From positions 1,054,001 to 1,118,000 of the forward strand of contig NZ_CP062501.1 in the NCBI RefSeq assembly GCF_014879975.1: a DNA stretch of 64,000 bases, written 5' to 3'. The DNA is from Vibrio bathopelagicus. Its GTDB lineage: Bacteria > Pseudomonadota > Gammaproteobacteria > Enterobacterales > Vibrionaceae. Under the pieces are notes generated by a model, which searched no databases, was not told where the DNA came from, and was given only the letters and a program-made list of their open reading frames with translations. The translations under genes were made by a program, and so were the position numbers. Positions 18,549-27,197 of this stretch are shown here, in pieces. Every line of letters starts with the position of its first letter. Within the stretch, counting starts at the first letter, position 1.

Positions 18549-20447
18549 CTATGAGTGGTCTTTACTCACTCCACTTTTATGCTCAAATGCGTAATCGAGT
18601 ACCTTACGAATGTATGGCGCACCAACTTTTGAACCACCGTTACCATGTTCAATAACCACTGTCGCAACGTATTTAGGGTTGTCATAAGGTGCAAACGCAG
18701 TATAAAGCGCGTGGTCGAGTAGGTGACGTGCTAGCTTCTTCGAGTTATAGACCTGATCCTTTGCCAAATCAAATACTTGTGCCGTACCTGATTTACCACC
18801 GCTCACATAGTCAGCACCTTTGAAGGCTCTTCGACCACTGCCTCGGCTCCCATTATTTACAAGTCTCATCGCATTGATTGGTACATCCCAAATCTCATCG
18901 GGCACTTCTTCAATCGATGTCATCTGCTTAGGTACAACGAGCGTTTGTGTATCGAAATCTTCTCCATGGTCTAACGTTGCTCTTAGAATGTGTGGAGGCA
19001 TTACCTTACCGTGATTCACCAATACAGATGTTGCTTTGGCCAGCTGCAAAGGGGTAGATGTCCAGTAGCCTTGTCCTATACCAATCGGCACGGTGTCACC
19101 TTGATACCAAGGCGTACGATAGCGCATCATTTTCCAATCACGAGTTGGCATGTTGGCGTTGCTTTCTTCATAGATATCGATGCCTGTTGGTTTACCAAAA
19201 CCAAAACGGTTCATCCACGTTGAAATACGGTCGATGCCCAAATCAAAGGCCGTTTGATAGAAGAATGAATCCACTGACTCTTCAATCGCCTGTGTAACAT
19301 CAACAGGCCCGTGACCCCAACGTTTCCAATCTCGCCACGCTTTAGAGTTGGGTTTAGACCCCGGAATTTGCCATGAACCATGATCATCACGAATTGTGTT
19401 TTCAGAGATAACATGTTCTTGCAGACCAGCAACGGCCATAAATGGTTTGACGGTCGAGGCGGGCGGGTACACGCCTAAAGTTGTCCGATTCACCAATGGG
19501 TGGGCAGGATCATTCAATAACGTCTGATAGTTTTTACTCGAAATGCCGTCCACAAACAGATTTGGGTCATAGCTAGGGCTCGATGCCATCGCTAATACAC
19601 TGTTATCTTTAGGATCAAGAATCACAGCACTGCCAGTCCGGTTATCAAGTTGGTCAAACACGTATTTTTGTAGCTCAATGTCGATGTTTAAGACAATGTC
19701 TTTACCCGCGACTGGCGGTACATATTTAATGGTTCTCACAATACGGCCACGGCTATTTACCTCAACCTCTTGATAGCCTTTTGTGCCATGAAGTATGTCT
19801 TCATAATATCGTTCGACACCAAGCTTACCTATAACCGTTGTTGCTTGATAATTCGATTCTTTGCCTTGTTCATCAAGCTTTCTCAAGTCACTGTCGTTGA
19901 TATGAGCGACATATCCTAAGACATGGGTAAGTATTTCACCACTTGGGTAAAAACGCTTGAGGTTGGTATCGATGGATAAACCTGGGAATTGGTACTGCTG
20001 AACTGAAAACTTGGCGATCTCTTCTTCGCTCAGATCTTCCAAAATAGTCACGGGCTTAAAACGACGTGTATTGTGATAACGCTTTTTGAAACGCTCGATT
20101 TGTTCATTATCAAGAGGGATGAATTTGTTGAGCTTGCTGAGCATGGTGTCAACGTCATCCGTTTTCTCTGGAATCATGATTAAATCAAAGATGAGTTGGT
20201 TTTCTGCGAGTAACACACCATTGCGATCGTAGATCAACCCACGCGTTGGCGCGATAGGGAGCACCTTGATTCGGTTGCCGTCAGCTCGAGTTTGGTAACT
20301 TTTGAAATCTTGTACTTGGAGCCTGTATAGGTTTCCAATTAAAACGAGGGTGAAGATCAGGATCCCTGCAAACGCGACGATGACTCGATTTCGAAACAGG
20401 TTTACTTCACTTTTATGATCACGCATTTTTACGCGTTTGTGGTTCAT
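18549..20447 (-). CDS. mrdA: Penicillin-binding protein 2 (peptidoglycan DD-transpeptidase)
   Basis: Cell-elongation transpeptidase. 632 residues from the ATG at 20447, which has GAGG eight bases upstream; a TTG one codon earlier is less likely. One N-terminal membrane anchor (about 22-44) is followed by a PBP dimer domain (RGLIYDRNGVLLAENQ) and the transpeptidase. The catalytic Ser in STVKP is near residue 331, SVD near 390 and KSGTAQVF near 550, all as in E. coli PBP2. It is not beside rodA, rlpA or ybeB, so it may be a second mrdA copy or a relocated one; this cannot be decided within the window. Confidence 0.9.
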   Translation of the reverse strand: MNHKRVKMRDHKSEVNLFRNRVIVAFAGILIFTLVLIGNLYRLQVQDFKSYQTRADGNRIKVLPIAPTRGLIYDRNGVLLAENQLIFDLIMIPEKTDDVDTMLSKLNKFIPLDNEQIERFKKRYHNTRRFKPVTILEDLSEEEIAKFSVQQYQFPGLSIDTNLKRFYPSGEILTHVLGYVAHINDSDLRKLDEQGKESNYQATTVIGKLGVERYYEDILHGTKGYQEVEVNSRGRIVRTIKYVPPVAGKDIVLNIDIELQKYVFDQLDNRTGSAVILDPKDNSVLAMASSPSYDPNLFVDGISSKNYQTLLNDPAHPLVNRTTLGVYPPASTVKPFMAVAGLQEHVISENTIRDDHGSWQIPGSKPNSKAWRDWKRWGHGPVDVTQAIEESVDSFFYQTAFDLGIDRISTWMNRFGFGKPTGIDIYEESNANMPTRDWKMMRYRTPWYQGDTVPIGIGQGYWTSTPLQLAKATSVLVNHGKVMPPHILRATLDHGEDFDTQTLVVPKQMTSIEEVPDEIWDVPINAMRLVNNGSRGSGRRAFKGADYVSGGKSGTAQVFDLAKDQVYNSKKLARHLLDHALYTAFAPYDNPKYVATVVIEHGNGGSKVGAPYIRKVLDYAFEHKSGVSKDHS

Positions 20448-20690
20448 CAAAACCTCAGTCTTTTACATTTAGTTACACTTGTAGTGTCGGGACTTTATCC
20501 GAATATCACTAGGGCTTTGTAAAAGCTGTGTCATGATTCATGGTATTTCAGAGATAAATCAATGCATGGCGAATATAAGCACGCTCAGCATTCAACGTGT
20601 TGATAATCGATTAATCAAGAATTAGATAGTTGAATTATTTGTATGCGGAAACGTGTATCGAGAGAATAAGCTCGAGGTAGGTTCAAGCTC
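20448..20690. other. Intergenic region upstream of mrdA
   Basis: About 300 bases separate the mrdA start from the ABC-class ATPase stop (20752). Apart from the terminator at 20691 I see no gene. The region must hold the mrdA promoter, but no consensus stands out. Confidence 0.5.
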
Positions 20691-20718
20691 AAAAAAAAGG
20701 CCCTCATAAATGAGAGCC
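20691..20718 (-). terminator. Terminator of the ABC-class ATPase gene
   Basis: Read on the minus strand, GGCTCTCAT and ATGAGGGCC pair around TT and are followed by eight T residues; strong, with one bulged pair. Confidence 0.85.
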
Positions 20719-20751
20719 GTAATACAGATAAGGTTAACTTAACGCGAGATA

Positions 20752-22413
20752 TTAGTTCGAGTTCGAAGGTTTGAACTGAGACTTACGCATTCGGTTTAGT
20801 GCTGCCATTACATCCAATACTCTTGGTTTCGCCAAGTCGCCATAGTTTGGCATGTTCACGTGCCACTCATCGCTTAAGATAGCGCTAAACTCTTTAGCAG
20901 GATTGTTTGACCAACCTGGAGTTTGTGCAAACTGGAACCATGCCCAACCGATCGCGTTGACTTCTGAAGTTGACTCTAACTGCTCTAATGCAGAAAGGTC
21001 AGCGAACTCCTTACCAAAACGCAGTGACTCTTTGCCTTTCGCGTTAACACGGAATTTTCCGTCAGTAAGAATATTCATCAGTGCTGCGCGGTTTAACGAA
21101 CGAGGAACAAAAGTTTCTAATGCCGTCTCACATTCGTTAGTTCGCTGAGTAGGGTGTTGAGCGATCACTTCTTGTGCTTTTTCAGTTACGTCTACCGCTT
21201 GGTAGTCGTGCATTTGAATCACTGTGTCAGCCACATCTAAATAATCGCCAGAACCACCCATTACCACGATAGTTGATATGTCCATCTCTTCGCGAAGTTG
21301 GCCAATGCGGTCAACAAGTGGAGTGATAGGCTCAGCCCCTTTTGATACTAGCGCTTGCATACGTTCATCACGAATCATGAAGTTAGTCGCTGACGTATCT
21401 TCATCGATAAGGAGCGTTTGTACACCCGCTTCTATAGATTCTTGCAGCCAAGCCGCTTGCGAAGTTGAACCAGATGCATCTTGTGTGCTGAAATTAGACG
21501 TGTCTTTCTGCATTGGTAAATGGTTGATGTAGTTTGAAAGATTCAAGTTGTGTACACATCGGCCATCTTCTGCGCGGATCTTCATCGTATCAGTCGCCGT
21601 CACTACGCCTTCACGACCATCACCTGGAATATGGTTGTAGATAGAACGTTCAACAGCGTTCAATAGTGTTGATTTACCGTGGAAACCACCACCAACGATC
21701 AGTGTAATACCTTTAGGAATACCTAAACCGGTCACATCACCTTGGTTGGGTGTGTTTAAGGTAACGCTCAAAGACTCTGGTGCTAGGAAAGGAACTGCGC
21801 CTTTCATTGGTAGATCGCAGTTACCTGCAATACGAGGTAATACGCTGCCATTTGCAACGAATGCCGCTAGGTTGTTTTCTTCCAATTGAGCACGTAATGC
21901 GTCTTGGTCTTCAACTGCTTCACAATGTTTAATCATCGCATCGATATTGAGTTCACGCTCAAGCGTTGCGCGACGAATAAACTTAGGCAAATAGAACGTA
22001 ATGATGTTGATTGCTTTCTTTGCAAGAATACTACGACCATCAGCAGGTAGGTTGATACGAAAACGAATTTCGATACCGTGCTCGGTGAAAACCACAGAAG
22101 TGTTATCCAAAACAGTTTGACCCGTTAGTGCGATAGACACAGTCGCTTCTTGCTTAGCAAATTCAGAGAAGCTACGTGCAATGAAATCACGAGCTGCTAC
22201 TTGGTATTCGTAAGACTTTTCTTTAAGCCAATCTAACCCTGTTAACGACCAAGCACGTGTTGCGCGAAAACGTGAAGAAGATGCATAAGGGTCACCTTGA
22301 ACGTGGTCGATGTGTAATTCGAAATCAGCAAAGTCGTATTGACCTTTAATTTGTTGATATGCGCGGAAGTTTTGTTTTTCGAGCTTTTTAAGCTTTGCAG
22401 TCAACTGATCCAT
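20752..22413 (-). CDS. ABC-class ATPase domain protein (predicted cytosolic ATPase)
   Basis: 553 residues of the ABC_ATPase family (predicted ATPase of the ABC class), a soluble protein with no membrane partner. Walker A is GGGFHGKSTLL (about residue 242). Walker B-like LLIDEDTSATNFMIRD contains DED, followed by VVMGGSGDYLDVADTVIQM. A basic-aromatic N-terminus (NFRAYQQIKGQYDF) and the C-terminal NRMRKSQFKP are typical. Biological role unknown. It is single, with its own terminator. Confidence 0.85.
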   Translation of the reverse strand: MDQLTAKLKKLEKQNFRAYQQIKGQYDFADFELHIDHVQGDPYASSSRFRATRAWSLTGLDWLKEKSYEYQVAARDFIARSFSEFAKQEATVSIALTGQTVLDNTSVVFTEHGIEIRFRINLPADGRSILAKKAINIITFYLPKFIRRATLERELNIDAMIKHCEAVEDQDALRAQLEENNLAAFVANGSVLPRIAGNCDLPMKGAVPFLAPESLSVTLNTPNQGDVTGLGIPKGITLIVGGGFHGKSTLLNAVERSIYNHIPGDGREGVVTATDTMKIRAEDGRCVHNLNLSNYINHLPMQKDTSNFSTQDASGSTSQAAWLQESIEAGVQTLLIDEDTSATNFMIRDERMQALVSKGAEPITPLVDRIGQLREEMDISTIVVMGGSGDYLDVADTVIQMHDYQAVDVTEKAQEVIAQHPTQRTNECETALETFVPRSLNRAALMNILTDGKFRVNAKGKESLRFGKEFADLSALEQLESTSEVNAIGWAWFQFAQTPGWSNNPAKEFSAILSDEWHVNMPNYGDLAKPRVLDVMAALNRMRKSQFKPSNSN

Positions 22414-22532
22414 AACGAGGAATGCCTATATAAAGGGAAGATAAAAACAGAAAGGCGGCGATTATAAAAATCACCACCTTTAGAGTAAAGAGAAAGTAGA
22501 CCTAAATCCAAAACAAACTGCTCTTTTTCGCT

Positions 22533-24455
22533 TTAAGCGTAACGAGTTGTCCCCAAATAGTTTTGATTGACTAAGCTGTGTTCGAATTCTTGGCCAGACA
22601 TCGGCTTACCGTAGAGGTAACCTTGTCCAACATCACAGCCTTCTTCTACTATAAATTGTTCCTGGACTTCAGATTCGATGCCTTCGATGGTGACTTTTAA
22701 GTCGAGTTTTTTAGCAATTTGAACAATAGAGCGAACAATTTCTGTGTCTTCACTTGAGTTCAACATTTGGTCGACAAAGCTCTTATCTATTTTGATCGCG
22801 TCAAATGGGAACTTCTTAAGATAACTGAATGAAGCATAACCTGTGCCGAAATCATCAAGTGACAATGTAACACCAATGTCATGCAAAGATTCCAGAGTAT
22901 TCTTGGCAACGACTTCATCTGCGATCAGGCCACTCTCGGTAACTTCAAGTTCTAAAAAGTGCGGCTCTAGGTGGTAGGTTTCTAAGAGGTGAACAACTTG
23001 CTCGGCAAAATGCACGTTCTTGAGTTGCACAGCAGAAACGTTGACTGCCATTTTGAAATCATCAACGAATTGAGACCATTCTTTTGCTTTTTCTATTGCG
23101 TGTCGTAGCACAAAACTACCAACCTCAAATATCAAACCATTTTGTTCAGCCATGTGAATTAAGGTTTCGTTAGATATATCGCCCAGAACAGGGTGCCTCC
23201 AACGTAACAGCGCTTCTGCGCCAACCCAGCGATGCGTCAACGGGCATACTTTCGGCTGAAAGTAGAGCATCAGATCATCATTACGAACCGCTTGTAACAA
23301 ATAACCTTCAATTTTATTTAGATGACTTTGCTCATCGGTATGAGACTGAGAGTAATAAGCAAATTTTTGTCCCGAGTCTTTACAGGCAAGCATCGCTTCT
23401 GAAGATTTTTGCAGCACACTTTCAGCATCGTCCTCGCTATTCGTTATCGCTATGCCGATAAATGCGTGCAAATGGACTTTGTCATTATCAATGTCGAACT
23501 CAGAATGACCGACATTTACCAAACTCTTACACACTTCTTCGAGACGATGTTGTAAATCCTTAACGCTGAACGCAAGAACGAGATCGACAGAAGTAGGGCG
23601 TGCGGTGAGAACTTCAACATCAGAAATGCTATCGATTCGCTGGCGGTATTCAACAAGTACTTGATCTAATGCATTGTAACCGTAACGCGCTTGGATACGT
23701 CTACCGTTGGTAAAACCAATATGAATAACAGCGTATGAACAATCGGTCAGTTTACTCTGTGACGGCAACCGTTGGTTTAAGCGAGATTCAAATGCATTGC
23801 GGTTCAAAAAACCGGTACCGAGATCGTGGTTCTTCTGAAAATTGATTTTTTGTTCGGCGGCTTTACGTTTATCAATCTCTTGGTTGAGTGAATAATTTAG
23901 GCTCGCGAGATCTTTAGTTCGGGTGTAGACGCGGTTTTTCAACTCCTTATTCATTTGAGTCAGTTTAGCGTGCTGAAACAAAGTTTTGAGCTGAGATTCA
24001 ATCGAAGTACGAAAGCTCTCTAGTAGCTTGATATAGGTAGGAGTGTAATGGTTTTCTTTAGAATCTAATATGCAGATCGTACCGAAAAGTTCTCCATTTG
24101 GCCAAAGCAATGGAATACCGCAATACGAGATTAAGCCCAACTTAATGTCTGGGTTGTTTTCCCATTCAGGGTCAGCTAAGGCATTAGGAACAAGGAGCCT
24201 CCGTTGAGATTCCATCACGGTTTCACAGTAAAGCCCATTACCTAGGGTTTCTGAGTCTCCTTTGTTGTACGGGTTGTTTTCACTGCGACTGGTTGAGAAT
24301 ACTTCAATATAGTTGGCATGAACTCGCATGATAAGTGCGGCTGGCACCTGAGTAATTTGAGCTAAGAGGTCGACGATGTTTTGCCAACCTGACTCCATAT
24401 CATCTGGGATATCTAAATCTAGAGTTTTTATTTTCTTCATACGACTCCGAGTCAA
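22533..24455 (-). CDS. GAF - degenerate GGDEF - EAL c-di-GMP phosphodiesterase
   Basis: Predicted cytosolic enzyme hydrolysing c-di-GMP, 640 residues. An N-terminal GAF-type sensor (about 15-165) and a coiled coil lead to a GGDEF domain that has lost its signature (TARPTSVDLVLAFS where GGDEF belongs), so cyclase activity is unlikely. The EAL domain (about 380-630) is complete: GAEALLRWRHP, MAVNVSAVQL, LEVTESGL, LDDFGTGYASFSYL, IKIDKSFV, TIEGIES. The substrate of the GAF sensor is unknown. Its start is 163 bases from the fabV stop. Confidence 0.88.
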   Translation of the reverse strand: MTRSRMKKIKTLDLDIPDDMESGWQNIVDLLAQITQVPAALIMRVHANYIEVFSTSRSENNPYNKGDSETLGNGLYCETVMESQRRLLVPNALADPEWENNPDIKLGLISYCGIPLLWPNGELFGTICILDSKENHYTPTYIKLLESFRTSIESQLKTLFQHAKLTQMNKELKNRVYTRTKDLASLNYSLNQEIDKRKAAEQKINFQKNHDLGTGFLNRNAFESRLNQRLPSQSKLTDCSYAVIHIGFTNGRRIQARYGYNALDQVLVEYRQRIDSISDVEVLTARPTSVDLVLAFSVKDLQHRLEEVCKSLVNVGHSEFDIDNDKVHLHAFIGIAITNSEDDAESVLQKSSEAMLACKDSGQKFAYYSQSHTDEQSHLNKIEGYLLQAVRNDDLMLYFQPKVCPLTHRWVGAEALLRWRHPVLGDISNETLIHMAEQNGLIFEVGSFVLRHAIEKAKEWSQFVDDFKMAVNVSAVQLKNVHFAEQVVHLLETYHLEPHFLELEVTESGLIADEVVAKNTLESLHDIGVTLSLDDFGTGYASFSYLKKFPFDAIKIDKSFVDQMLNSSEDTEIVRSIVQIAKKLDLKVTIEGIESEVQEQFIVEEGCDVGQGYLYGKPMSGQEFEHSLVNQNYLGTTRYA

Positions 24456-24548
24456 TTATGCTAAATGCATCAACACATCCTGTGTTAATTATGATGAACC
24501 AAAAAAACTGTGAATCTTACGTTAACTAAGTATAAGAAATGTTGCAGG

Positions 24549-24578
24549 AAAAAGCCCCTGCAATTTTGCAGAGGCTTT
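24549..24578 (-). terminator. Terminator after fabV
   Basis: On the minus strand AAGCCTCTGCA pairs with TGCAGGGGCTT around AAAT and is followed by TTTT. It lies just beyond the fabV stop. Confidence 0.8.
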
Positions 24579-24618
24579 CAAATATGAATCTGGGTCTCAG
24601 TAATGAGATAAGTTTCGA

Positions 24619-25818
24619 TTAAGGCTTTAACTTTATAAAATCCTGAGTGTTAAGTTTCTCGTTATAGTCTACCGATGGTTGAGCGAACCCATTTAACTGT
24701 AAAAATTCCTCTTTAAACCCTTGATAATCACCTATCGCTTGGAAATTGTTTTCATCCATGGTTTCAAGTAGCTCTGCCACGTGCGCTTGAGTTTCTGGTT
24801 CTAGTTCCCATTCATCCATTCGTATCAAACGTTCACCATCAAGTGGCACTTTTGATTGTCCATATAGTTTGCTGCTGAATAAACGCTGCATTTGCTGAAT
24901 ACAGCCCTCATGAGTCTCTTTTTCTTTCATCACTTTATATAGAGCGAGCAAGTAAGGGCTTAAACCGGGAATGAATACGCTGGCTTTGGTCACTAATGCC
25001 TTACACACGGTCGCATAAGCATTACCGCCGAAGTTGGCTAGTTCGAGATTTAGCGCGTGGCTTGTTTGATGAAGGTCGATCTTAGCGCGACCCAAAGTAC
25101 CGTCTAAGTAGATAGGATGCGTCACTTCAGGACCTACGTAAGAAAATGCGATGGTTTTACAGCCTGGGGCAATGGATTCAGCGTTGATTAGCTCATCTAT
25201 CCAGTTTTCCCAGTCTTCGCCACCCATGACTTTGAGTGTGCTTTCGGCTTCTTCTTCGGTTGCTGCTTCAAGCGTGTTGGTTACCCAATGATCGTGTTCA
25301 AGAGATATAGTTGCACCAGTGACGCTTTCACCGATTGGCTTGATCGCAGAGCGCCAGAATTCTTCGGAATCTGGTTTCGGTCTTACACCAGCGGCTAAGC
25401 TGTAGATAATCAGATCCACTTCGCCTTCGAAGTAGGTTTCGATGGCTTCGACAACTTGTGAGCGTGTTTCTTGTGAAAAGGCATCGCCAACGATGTTGAT
25501 CGCAGTGCGCTGCTCTCGTTCGGCTTCATTTCTGAAGTAGATATTGTTGTACCAACCAGCAGTGCCTAAGGATTTTTCGTTAGGACCGCGTTCGAATGAG
25601 ACGCCGATGGTGTCAGCTTTTGCACCGCCAAAGGTAAGGGCGATACGAGCGGCTAGGCCGAAGCCAGAGGATGCGCCGATGATCAGAACTCGTTTAGGGC
25701 CATCTTTGATTTGCGGCGCACTCTTAACAAATTTGATCTGTTGCTTTACGGCTTCTTGACAGCCAATAGGGTGAGCGCTTTTGGCTACCACACCCTTGAT
25801 AATAGGTTCGATCAGCAT
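24619..25818 (-). CDS. fabV: Enoyl-ACP/trans-2-enoyl-CoA reductase FabV
   Basis: NADH-dependent enoyl-ACP reductase for the last step of fatty-acid elongation; the FabV class was first described in V. cholerae and is triclosan-resistant. 399 residues. The Rossmann start KRVLIIGASSGFGLAARI is near residue 43. The active-site Tyr-x8-Lys is in YLDGTLGRAK (about 235-244), the family-specific spacing longer than in FabI. The N-terminal IKGVVAKSAHPIGC is also typical. Single gene with its own terminator. Confidence 0.95.
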   Translation of the reverse strand: MLIEPIIKGVVAKSAHPIGCQEAVKQQIKFVKSAPQIKDGPKRVLIIGASSGFGLAARIALTFGGAKADTIGVSFERGPNEKSLGTAGWYNNIYFRNEAEREQRTAINIVGDAFSQETRSQVVEAIETYFEGEVDLIIYSLAAGVRPKPDSEEFWRSAIKPIGESVTGATISLEHDHWVTNTLEAATEEEAESTLKVMGGEDWENWIDELINAESIAPGCKTIAFSYVGPEVTHPIYLDGTLGRAKIDLHQTSHALNLELANFGGNAYATVCKALVTKASVFIPGLSPYLLALYKVMKEKETHEGCIQQMQRLFSSKLYGQSKVPLDGERLIRMDEWELEPETQAHVAELLETMDENNFQAIGDYQGFKEEFLQLNGFAQPSVDYNEKLNTQDFIKLKP

Positions 25819-25899
25819 AAATAACCTTACAGTTAACGGTGATATGCACTCAGGCTAACGTAAAGCTGTGTAAAATTTATTGAGCTAGACCATTAAAAC

Positions 25900-26523
25900 T
25901 TAAAGATACTGATATAATTCTTGCGCGACGAATTCAGCGATCCAAGGTTGAGCTTCTGGTTTTGGATGCAGCCCATCGTTCATCATCCACTCAGGTTTGA
26001 GGATGATGTGCTCAAGGAAGAAGGGCAAAAGTGGCACGTCCTGTTGATCAGACAGCGATGTAAAAACGTACTCGAATTGTTCGTTGTAACGCTTGCCGTA
26101 GTTAGGTGGGATTTTAATCTGCATCATAATTGGTTTCGCACCCGATGCTTTTACTTGCTCGATGATCTGATCCAGGTTCGCAGACATAAGCTTAGGTGGG
26201 AAGCCACGCAGTCCATCATTTGCGCCGAGTTCAATAAGAACAGTGTCTGGAGCGTGTTCTTCAAGCAGTTGCGGTAAACGCGCTAAGCCATTACCCGTTG
26301 TGTCACCAGAAATGCTCCCGTTGACCACGTTCACGGTTTTATCATGTTTTTCCAATGCGTCAGGCAACAAACTTGGCCAGCTTTGCTTGATATCCATGTT
26401 GTAACCCGCACTCAAGCTATCGCCAAGTACCAATAACTTGGAAACTTGAGCTGACGTAGAGCCTTGGGCTAACGAAGCGGTTGAAAATAAAATCAAAAAT
26501 AAAAAGGAAATTAGTCGAGTCAT
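25900..26523 (-). CDS. tesA: Multifunctional acyl-CoA thioesterase I / lysophospholipase L1 (TesA)
   Basis: Periplasmic SGNH hydrolase, 207 residues from the ATG at 26523; this start gives the signal peptide MTRLISFLFLILFSTASLAQ, and the frame upstream of it lies inside the divergent ybbA gene. The catalytic blocks are GDSLSAGYN, ISGDTTGNG, LGANDGLRG and DGLHPKPEAQ, complete and in order. It is divergent from ybbA with the two ATG codons overlapping (CATG), the same tesA-ybbA-ybbP arrangement as in E. coli. Confidence 0.94.
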   Translation of the reverse strand: MTRLISFLFLILFSTASLAQGSTSAQVSKLLVLGDSLSAGYNMDIKQSWPSLLPDALEKHDKTVNVVNGSISGDTTGNGLARLPQLLEEHAPDTVLIELGANDGLRGFPPKLMSANLDQIIEQVKASGAKPIMMQIKIPPNYGKRYNEQFEYVFTSLSDQQDVPLLPFFLEHIILKPEWMMNDGLHPKPEAQPWIAEFVAQELYQYL

Positions 26524-27196
26524 GCATACATCCATCATAAAAGCAGAAGCTGTTTCCAAGACAGTGTCTACTAATCAAGAACATTTAACAATCTTAGAGC
26601 ATGTTGACATCGATATTCGTGAGGGTGAAACGGTTGCGATTGTCGGTACTTCAGGTGCTGGTAAATCCACGTTAATGACACTGCTTGCTGGGCTCGACGT
26701 GCCAACTTCTGGCGAAATCAGTTTGTTAGGCCAACCTTTATCACAGCTGGATGATGAAGCGAGAGCCAAAATCCGCAGTGAATCCGTTGGGTTTGTTTTC
26801 CAAAGCTTCTTATTGATCCCAAGCCTTTCTGCGTTGCAAAACGTTACGCTACCGTGTTTATTGAAAGGTGAAGACGAAGACATCGAACGCGCGACGGCTC
26901 TGCTTGAATCAGTGGGCTTGAAAGACAGGCTTGATCACTTACCGTCTCAACTGTCAGGTGGCGAACAACAAAGGGTCGCATTGGCTCGTGCGTTTATGAT
27001 TAAGCCTAAAATTTTGTTTGCCGATGAACCTACGGGCAACCTAGACCAACAAACCGCAGCGAAAATCGTCGAGTTGTTGTTTGAACTCAATTCATCGCAC
27101 GGCACCACGCTTGTTCTCGTCACTCATGACCCTAAACTCGCACAGCGTTGCCAACGAACCTTGAAAATGCATGTCGGTCACATAGAGGAAGTGTAA
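26522..27196 (+). CDS. ybbA: ABC transporter ATP-binding protein YbbA
   Basis: 224-residue ATPase of the LolD/MacB class. Walker A GTSGAGKST (about 44), Q-loop FVFQSFLL, signature LSGGEQQRVALARAF, Walker B ILFADEPTGNLD and H-loop VTHDP are all intact. It is followed two bases after its stop by ybbP, its permease. Relatives pull lipids or lipoproteins out of the membrane rather than importing solutes; the substrate of YbbAP is not settled. Confidence 0.92.
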   Translation: MHTSIIKAEAVSKTVSTNQEHLTILEHVDIDIREGETVAIVGTSGAGKSTLMTLLAGLDVPTSGEISLLGQPLSQLDDEARAKIRSESVGFVFQSFLLIPSLSALQNVTLPCLLKGEDEDIERATALLESVGLKDRLDHLPSQLSGGEQQRVALARAFMIKPKILFADEPTGNLDQQTAAKIVELLFELNSSHGTTLVLVTHDPKLAQRCQRTLKMHVGHIEEV

Positions 27197-27197
27197 A

